Assembly: GCA_044235825.1 (NCBI GenBank)
Contig: JBIIHL010000027.1
Span: 1 to 19,774 of the forward strand
Direction of reading: 5' to 3'
DNA from: CANGYM01 sp044235825
GTDB taxonomy: Bacteria; Pseudomonadota; Alphaproteobacteria; JAJTHO01; CANGYM01
Length of the DNA stretch: 19,774 nt
Below are positions 14,631-19,774 of this stretch, piece by piece. The number at the start of each line of letters is the position of its first letter. Position 1 is the stretch's first letter. The position numbers and the translations under genes were made by a program. The notes beneath the pieces are model-generated. The model did no database searches. It was not told the origin of the DNA and saw nothing but the letters and a program-made list of their open reading frames with translations.

Positions 14631-16448
14631 TTAGGTCTGGTTGATCAATTCTTCCAACATCTGATCTGCCGTGCTGATGACACGGGTGGCGGCGGAATAG
14701 GATCGTTGGGTAACGATCATGTTGGAGAATTCCTCGGCAATATCCACCGTAGAGGCTTCTTTAGACGATGAAACAATCCCCCCTGCTGACGCGGTGCCAG
14801 CTTGGCGCAGAATAAATTCCCCCGCCCGTTCCGTTTGGGAATAGGCATTGCCCGCCCGTGGGGCCAACCCGTCCGTGTTGGCAAAAGATACGATGGGAAT
14901 TTGGTACAAAGGTTGTGTTTGACCGTTATCAAAAATGGCCGTGACAATTCCCCGCGAATCGATATCAACCCCTGTATAGGATCCAAACGTCACCCCGTCC
15001 TGATTTAAGAAAGAGGTAAATAAGTTCGCATCATATTGGGTAATCCCTTCCGCGACATTGGGCACAGCGGTGTTGTTGAAACGTCCAAAATCAAATTTGA
15101 CCACCTGATCGGCATCCGCACCTGAGGCACTGAAATCCATGACGATATCCAGCGTTTGGGTGTTGTTATTGTAAAGAGATCGGCCCGCAGGGGTGGTTGT
15201 GGAATCCCCAGGCTGGGATGGATCAATAATATCTTTTAACGTTCCATCCGCATTGAAGTTAAAAATCAGGTAATCAAAATAATCCCCACCCGCAGCATCA
15301 CTGCTATACTTGGCGGCACTGCTAAGTTTATTGGCCCCCACCGATATGGCTGAGGGTGTGCCGCCGAAAAAGGTGGAGAGATCGGGGGCTGAGGATAAAT
15401 CTATCCCACTAATGGAATCGTTTCGATCGGTTGTATAAAACTCCAGCTGATTGGGGGTGACATCATCATTAATGCGCATCTGAACGCGAGGGTTGATGGC
15501 ATTGATGGTGGTCATGAGATCGCTGACATCATCGGTTGCCCCCAAAGTAAGGGCAGGGATGGTGACTGTTGTGGTGGCGCCAGTTGTGGCATTGGTGAGG
15601 GTGAGGGAGAAGCTTTCCCCCGTCACACCCGCAGGCAATGCTGTTGTTGACGTTAAGGGTGTTGCCGAAGCGGTTCTGAAAATATAGGGGCTTGTTGATG
15701 TCAAATCACCGATATTGGTACCTGTGACATCACGGACATCAACGATGGATCCGCGGGTGGGATCCGTGCTCATAGTCATATGCCATTGGTTGTTGGCGAC
15801 TTTGGTCCATGCCACCCGTAAACTTTGGGATTGGCCCAAGCTGTCAAAGACAACAAAGTCTGTGGCGCTGACGGATCTGGGATCATTGGCCTCCCCTGTG
15901 GGGTTAATGGTGGATGAGGAGGGCAGGTTAATCCCCATTTCAACGCTGCTTGTCGCCTTGGGTTGTCCTGTGATCTGGGCAATGTTGATGGTTTCCAAGC
16001 TGACCAAGGATGTGTTGTTGGTGGGCAAATCGCCGTCTTGGTCCAGTGGCCATCCCTGCAGATAATACCCTGCTGTATTGACCAGATTCCCGTTTTTATC
16101 GGGTTTGAATTGGCCCGCGCGGGTATACAAATACTCATCACCAACCCCTGGGGTGGGGGTTTCATTGACCACAAACATCCCATTGCCCGATATGGCAATA
16201 TCGGTTTTGTTCAGGCTGGATTCCAGCAATCCCTGCTGAGAGATTTGATTGGCGATGGATGTTCTGACCCCCCCCGCTGAGTGGCGGGTGGTGGTGGTTT
16301 GGGTCACAAAGGTACTGAACGCTGTTTCCACGCGCTTGTACCCTGTGGTTCCCACGTTGGCAATGTTATCGGCGATGGTGGAGAGTCGCTGGGACTGTCC
16401 GTTTAGACCTGAAACACCGGCAAATAAAGCTCCGAATACACCACTCAT
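14631..16448 (-). CDS. flgE: Flagellar hook protein FlgE
   Basis: FlgE polymerises into the flexible hook that joins basal body and filament. The 605-residue product is long compared with the roughly 400 residues of enteric FlgE; the extra length is in the surface domains. The conserved N-terminal rod/hook segment has NIANVGTTGYKR at 28-39, and the C-terminal coiled part ends in NMIVTQRSYSAATRVISTADQMLEELINQT-type sequence. The start at 16448 has AAGGAG 8 nt upstream; an earlier in-frame ATG at 16532 would run into flgD. A run of eight C at 16268-16275 encodes two glycines. It is the last gene of the fliK-flgD-flgE operon. Confidence 0.95.
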   Translation of the reverse strand: MSGVFGALFAGVSGLNGQSQRLSTIADNIANVGTTGYKRVETAFSTFVTQTTTTRHSAGGVRTSIANQISQQGLLESSLNKTDIAISGNGMFVVNETPTPGVGDEYLYTRAGQFKPDKNGNLVNTAGYYLQGWPLDQDGDLPTNNTSLVSLETINIAQITGQPKATSSVEMGINLPSSSTINPTGEANDPRSVSATDFVVFDSLGQSQSLRVAWTKVANNQWHMTMSTDPTRGSIVDVRDVTGTNIGDLTSTSPYIFRTASATPLTSTTALPAGVTGESFSLTLTNATTGATTTVTIPALTLGATDDVSDLMTTINAINPRVQMRINDDVTPNQLEFYTTDRNDSISGIDLSSAPDLSTFFGGTPSAISVGANKLSSAAKYSSDAAGGDYFDYLIFNFNADGTLKDIIDPSQPGDSTTTPAGRSLYNNNTQTLDIVMDFSASGADADQVVKFDFGRFNNTAVPNVAEGITQYDANLFTSFLNQDGVTFGSYTGVDIDSRGIVTAIFDNGQTQPLYQIPIVSFANTDGLAPRAGNAYSQTERAGEFILRQAGTASAGGIVSSSKEASTVDIAEEFSNMIVTQRSYSAATRVISTADQMLEELINQT

Positions 16449-16476
16449 AACGTGTTCTCCTTGTTTGGTTTTTGAT

Positions 16477-17172
16477 TTAAGATTTGGATATGGAAATGAT
16501 TTTGTCCTCGGCAATGGGAACGCCGTTGACATTCAGCATGATTTTTCCCCCTTCGACCCCCGCACTGTTCACCATCCCTGTGGTGGTGGTTTCTAGGGCA
16601 GTGGTTGTTTGATCGTTGGGGCCGTTCCCTGTTTGGGTGACACCAACCGCCCTGAGGGTGTATTGGCCTGCGGGCATGGGGAGACCTTGGGTGTTTTTTC
16701 CATCCCAAGTGACGGTTTTTAGGCCTGCTTCCCCTGATAAGGCATCCAGCGTTCGCACCACTTTTCCCTTGTTATCCAAAATGGTGATTTTGGCGTTGGT
16801 GTATTTTTTATCGTTGGTATAGGTAAAGGTGCTGGGGGTTGTGTCATCCCCCCGCACCAATTTGTCGCTTTTGATGGAAACCATTTGACCGATATAAGAC
16901 GCGGATTCGCGGAGCAGTCCCGACGTCTGGTTTCCAGAAATGGTTTCCAGAAGCGTATTGGATTTGATGTTTTGTTCGATCCCCGCAAATTGCACCAACT
17001 GGTTGGTGAATTCGCTGGCATCCATGGGTTCCATGGGGTCTTGGTTTTTCATTTGTGTGACCAGCAATTTTAAAAACTGGTCAAAATTGTTCCCAAAGGT
17101 GGTTTTGTCCTTGGCGGTGCCTGATGTTGGCGTGCTGGGTGTGGTATTCGTAAGGGCGGCGGTGGTTGTCAT
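16477..17172 (-). CDS. flgD: Flagellar hook capping/assembly protein FlgD
   Basis: FlgD forms the scaffold cap at the tip of the growing hook. The 231-residue product has a Thr/Ser-rich lead. The family signature FLKLLVTQMKNQDPMEPMD follows at about 33-51, with the EFTNQLVQFAGIEQN segment after it. The later part is FlgD Ig/tudor-like (KVVRTLDALSGEAGLKTVTWDGKNTQG). Its ribosome-binding site AGGA overlaps the fliK stop region 9 bp upstream, suggesting coupled translation. flgE starts 28 bp downstream. Confidence 0.95.
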   Translation of the reverse strand: MTTTAALTNTTPSTPTSGTAKDKTTFGNNFDQFLKLLVTQMKNQDPMEPMDASEFTNQLVQFAGIEQNIKSNTLLETISGNQTSGLLRESASYIGQMVSIKSDKLVRGDDTTPSTFTYTNDKKYTNAKITILDNKGKVVRTLDALSGEAGLKTVTWDGKNTQGLPMPAGQYTLRAVGVTQTGNGPNDQTTTALETTTTGMVNSAGVEGGKIMLNVNGVPIAEDKIISISKS

Positions 17173-17181
17173 AACAATGTC

Positions 17182-18894
17182 CTAGGCGTGGATATCAAGG
17201 GCTTGATTGGGATTATAGGATAGGGGCCGCATGGCGACGGTTTTCACGTCGGGGTCGGCCTGAACAGAGCGGCCCTTTAAGTCTGCGACTTTTTGTTCAA
17301 ACGCTTGGCGTTGGTCGTGATAGGCAAAGGACAATCCCCCCTGTCCCATTTTCAGTCCAGCCTGTTGCAACATGTCCTGTAGGGAAGACGCATCGCGGCG
17401 CAGCCAGTCGTAGGTGTCTTGTCGGTCGGTGCCGATGACGGCATTGACGGTGCCATCCTGCGCGATATCCATGGCGACATCCACGGTGCCGAGGCGCTCG
17501 GGGCTCATTTTAATCCGAATTTGGGTGTTTTCATCATCCATGCCCTTTTTGATGGTCATGGCCAGATTTTCGCGGGCATGTTGGGTTTCCATGGGCGTTA
17601 AAGTCGCCGCCTGATGAAATGCCATCATCCGCTGAGAAGACCCTGCCGTGGTGTCCATCATTGGGGACAGCGGCTGAGACAAAGAGGCCGTTGGCATAGA
17701 GAGCGGCCCATTTTCCGCCAAAGGGGTGTCCTGACGATGCGGGGTGCCAAACCCTTCCACTTTCAAGGGGGAGGCATCAGCCACCGTTGAAAACTCAAGC
17801 GCCTTGACGGGATCAGAGGTGTTTTGGGGGGCATCATCAAAGCTGGCCAAGCGCACGGGGGTGGTGTCTTTGGGAGTATCATTCACCGCTGCGACGTCTT
17901 GTGAGACAGGGGAGGCGGTCAGAGCAGGCTTTTTCTTGGTGTCTTCTGCTGGCAAAGCGGCGGGGGTTTTTATGGGCAGGGATTCAGCCTGGGCCAGAAC
18001 GGTTGCGGGCTGTTGAGAGACACTCAGCGCCTCACCCTGATGGGCGGGGGTTAAGTTTGGCAAAGGGGCGGTTAAAGGGCGGTCCGTCCCAGATAATCTT
18101 TGGTTGTCGGCCACCTGCATGGGGGCCTTCAGGCTGGCCATGGCGTTCAGGGCGGTGTCCAAGTCCTCTGGCGTTGTGGGCATAGAGGCGGCAGGGGCGG
18201 AGGTATCCGATTTTCCAGAGAGAGCAGCAAGAGGGAGCTTGGCAGAAGCTGTAGGATCTACCGACGCCACGGAGGCTTTTTCATCAAGGGGGGAGGGCAT
18301 TTCTGTCAGGGCCTCAGGCTGCGGGGGTTGATACCCTTTAAGCGCAGCAAGAGGAACCGGCGAAAGATGGTCATCCTGCGTTTTTTCCACCAAAGCCTTC
18401 ACGTCATTGTGAACGGGTACAAAATGGGGCAAAGCGGCAGGAACGAAAGGCAGCGGGCCCGTCAAAGAAGGGGTCCCAAGGTCGTTTTGTGAGTTTGCTT
18501 GTTTTAGGGGATCCAAATCCGTGCTGTTTTCATCCAGACGGTTTTCAGAGGGCTTATTTTGAAAGGGGAGTCCCAAGATGGCCTGAGCATCCAAAAGGGA
18601 AGATTCCATGTGAAGATCGGATCCCTCTGTAGGGGATTTTTGAAAATCAAGAATCGGTAGGGATACAGGAAAAAGGAAAGGAAGAAAGGGGGCCGTGCCT
18701 TCGGTGGATTCCGAAGGGGTTTCGGCCAGATCCATCGCGCTGTTGTGAGAAAAACCACCTAAGACATCCCCTAGGATGCTGCCGAAGGTTTCTTTGGCAT
18801 CGCCCGTTGTTTGGCCAAACAGGCTGAGCATACCCGTGTCTTGACCTGACAGGCCTTCGGTTGTTAGCGATGAAAGAGGGTTGGACCCTATCAT
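17182..18894 (-). CDS. fliK: Flagellar hook-length control protein FliK
   Basis: FliK is secreted during hook growth and triggers FlhB to switch export specificity. The 570-residue product has a long Pro/Ala/Thr-rich, low-complexity N-terminal two thirds that acts as the ruler in known FliKs. A globular C-terminal domain follows with the signature MSPERLGTVDVAMDI (about 463-477) and QQAGLKMGQGGLSFAYHD. It is longer than the roughly 400-residue enteric protein, as in many alphaproteobacteria. The ATG at 18894 is the first in frame, and its ribosome-binding site is weak. It heads the hook operon, with a sigma-54-like promoter just upstream. Confidence 0.92.
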   Translation of the reverse strand: MIGSNPLSSLTTEGLSGQDTGMLSLFGQTTGDAKETFGSILGDVLGGFSHNSAMDLAETPSESTEGTAPFLPFLFPVSLPILDFQKSPTEGSDLHMESSLLDAQAILGLPFQNKPSENRLDENSTDLDPLKQANSQNDLGTPSLTGPLPFVPAALPHFVPVHNDVKALVEKTQDDHLSPVPLAALKGYQPPQPEALTEMPSPLDEKASVASVDPTASAKLPLAALSGKSDTSAPAASMPTTPEDLDTALNAMASLKAPMQVADNQRLSGTDRPLTAPLPNLTPAHQGEALSVSQQPATVLAQAESLPIKTPAALPAEDTKKKPALTASPVSQDVAAVNDTPKDTTPVRLASFDDAPQNTSDPVKALEFSTVADASPLKVEGFGTPHRQDTPLAENGPLSMPTASLSQPLSPMMDTTAGSSQRMMAFHQAATLTPMETQHARENLAMTIKKGMDDENTQIRIKMSPERLGTVDVAMDIAQDGTVNAVIGTDRQDTYDWLRRDASSLQDMLQQAGLKMGQGGLSFAYHDQRQAFEQKVADLKGRSVQADPDVKTVAMRPLSYNPNQALDIHA

Positions 18895-18928
18895 GATCTG
18901 ATCACTTTCGTGTGTGTTGGTTTCCCTT

Positions 18929-18946
18929 ATGCAAACAGTGGGCCAA
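18929..18946 (-). promoter_or_regulatory. Candidate sigma-54 promoter of the hook operon
   Basis: Read on the minus strand, TTGGCCCACTGTTTGCAT runs from 18946 to 18929. It has the required GG (18944-18943), then exactly 10 bases, then GC (18932-18931), and matches TTGGC-N8-TTGCA closely. The transcript would start near 18919, about 25 nt before the fliK ATG. Hook genes of Caulobacter and relatives are known to use sigma-54. A sigma-54 enhancer-binding site was not identified. Confidence 0.55.
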
Positions 18947-18954
18947 AAAAAGGC

Positions 18955-18983
18955 TTGCTTTTTTCACGCAATACATTTAAAAT
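18955..18983 (+). promoter_or_regulatory. Predicted sigma-70 promoter of the divergent unknown gene
   Basis: TTGCTT (18955-18960) and TAAAAT (18978-18983) are spaced by 17 bp. Transcription would start near 18990, 23 nt before the ATG at 19013. It lies only 8 bp from the sigma-54-like site on the other strand, so the two units are back to back. Confidence 0.45.
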
Positions 18984-19012
18984 GTAAAATATTCCAAAGG
19001 GCTTGGCTGACA

Positions 19013-19432
19013 ATGATTTTTAATGAGGATACATCGGCCTTGGCTTTGGCCACAGAGGATCCGCTGTTGGGGCGAGAGCTGGGGTTTCACCTTTTGACAT
19101 GCAGTTTAGAGGACGTTAGGGCCCATTTTGATGCGACGTTTCAAAAGGTGGGGGTGCTTGGCGCGTGTGGCTATAGCCCTGAAACAATAGCGCCCTTTGA
19201 GCGTGCCCTGGTGTTCATTCTGCTGGAGCTGCGTGTGCGTGGCTATGAAGCGGATTACAATGGAAACGTTTACAAAAGTCCCTTTATTGTGCCGATTCCC
19301 GAAGATTATCCATCCGAGCGAGAGCGTCAAAAGTATCGTTTGCGCAGTATGGAACCGGATTTTTTTCGCAGTCTTTATACCAAAACCCTGCAGGCCTTGC
19401 GCTCCAAAATTAAGCAAGAGAGCAAAGCCTAA
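19013..19432 (+). CDS. Unrecognised soluble protein, divergent from fliK
   Basis: I do not recognise this 139-residue protein. It has no signal peptide or membrane helix. The middle is hydrophobic and helical (APFERALVFILLELRVRGYEADYNG), and the C-terminal third is charged (SERERQKYRLRSMEP, then LRSKIKQESKA). One cysteine pair appears at about 39 and 55 without a metal-site pattern. The start at 19013 was chosen because it follows a predicted promoter and an AAAGGG at 18996-19001. In-frame starts from 18914 would lie upstream of that promoter. The next small gene begins 36 bp after its stop and is probably cotranscribed. Its place beside fliK hints at, but does not establish, a flagellar link. 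Confidence 0.7.
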   Translation: MIFNEDTSALALATEDPLLGRELGFHLLTCSLEDVRAHFDATFQKVGVLGACGYSPETIAPFERALVFILLELRVRGYEADYNGNVYKSPFIVPIPEDYPSERERQKYRLRSMEPDFFRSLYTKTLQALRSKIKQESKA

Positions 19433-19468
19433 GTCTAGCAACGACACCAACGGAAGGAAGATTTCACA

Positions 19469-19660
19469 ATGTCCATGGTGGTTCCCCATTTTTCACCAGA
19501 AGGTCACAAGAGCGCAGCGCGTCAGGATGAATCGTTGCTGGATAAGCTGTTGCAGGAGCGGGGGCAAATCATACCCTCCCCCAAAGAGCGGCTGCAGGAT
19601 ATTTTGAATGTGTTTGGGGAAGACGAAGAGGGGGGCGTGGCTTCGCAGGCGTCCTTATAG
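19469..19660 (+). CDS. Unrecognised small acidic protein
   Basis: The 63-residue product is not recognised. It has an amphipathic central part (DESLLDKLLQERG, then KERLQDILNVFG) followed by an acidic EDEEGG stretch, and no membrane helix. A good Shine-Dalgarno, GGAAGGAAG (19452-19460), lies 8 nt before the ATG, which is the main reason to accept it as a gene. It follows the 19013 gene closely on the same strand. Confidence 0.65.
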   Translation: MSMVVPHFSPEGHKSAARQDESLLDKLLQERGQIIPSPKERLQDILNVFGEDEEGGVASQASL

Positions 19661-19753
19661 CTGTCCTTTACAGGGTTATTCAGTAAACCCAACCAAATGT
19701 TTGTGTTTTTGGTGAGATGTGGGTTATAGGTGGTGTAAAAAAAGGGGTGCACC

Positions 19754-19774
19754 ATGGGCGCAAAAGTGAAAAGG
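19754..19774 (+). CDS. Possible 5' end of another gene, cut by window end
   Basis: An ATG at 19754 follows an AAAAGGGG purine run near 19740 and stays open for the seven codons visible (MGAKVKR). Too little is seen to identify it. The 93 bp between the 19469 gene and this start hold only a weak 5-bp inverted repeat (GGGTT/AACCC). Confidence 0.3.

Noticed and set aside
19661..19753. Terminator after the 19469 gene
   Set aside because: The only stem (GGGTT/AACCC) is 5 bp and the following T-run is interrupted.

Overview
The window is a stretch of chromosome from a flagellated Gram-negative bacterium, most likely an alphaproteobacterium. The case for this class rests on an alphaproteobacterial-style UPF0434/Trm112 protein without the second zinc cysteine, a HIG1-type small membrane protein, and a hook operon (fliK-flgD-flgE) behind a sigma-54-like promoter. 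I could not assign an order or genus.

Layout. Positions 1-150 hold the cut-off end of a non-coding repeat element (copy A). Next comes a promoter and the secE-nusG-rplK-rplA operon (232-2326), closed by a strong intrinsic terminator. The rplJ-rplL-rpoBC genes that normally follow are absent. In their place is a sulfatase module: an exported formylglycine-generating enzyme (2499-3590) and an exported cysteine-type sulfatase (3665-6028) on the + strand, with a convergent outer-membrane beta-barrel gene (6178-6966, minus). Repeat copy B (7047-7282) separates this from a tightly packed + strand operon: dnaQ-type exonuclease, HIG1 protein, Trm112-like protein and the flagellar export gate gene flhB (7402-9540). 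Copy C (9566-9801) is followed by a promoter and leuC-hemW (9888-12445). On the minus strand, read from the right, lie the hook operon fliK-flgD-flgE (18894-14631), a terminator, then hom and radC (14491-12480). At the right edge two unrecognised genes run on the + strand, divergent from fliK, and the first codons of another gene may be present.

How the parts fit. The formylglycine-generating enzyme keeps its copper/active-site cysteine pair and the sulfatase keeps its C-S-P-T-R motif, so they form an enzyme-maturase pair. Both carry signal peptides, and the outer-membrane protein beside them may serve the same process. FlhB and FliK are known partners in hook-length control, yet they lie in separate operons about 8 kb apart.

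The most distinctive feature is the repeat family: two complete copies of exactly 236 bp and one partial copy. They have 18-bp terminal inverted repeats, 10-bp flanking direct repeats that look like target-site duplications, a nested mirror-image set of hairpins and no transposase gene. Each lies 15-18 bp upstream of a predicted -35 box. This looks like a non-autonomous transposable element (MITE) family, possibly undescribed, that inserts next to promoters.
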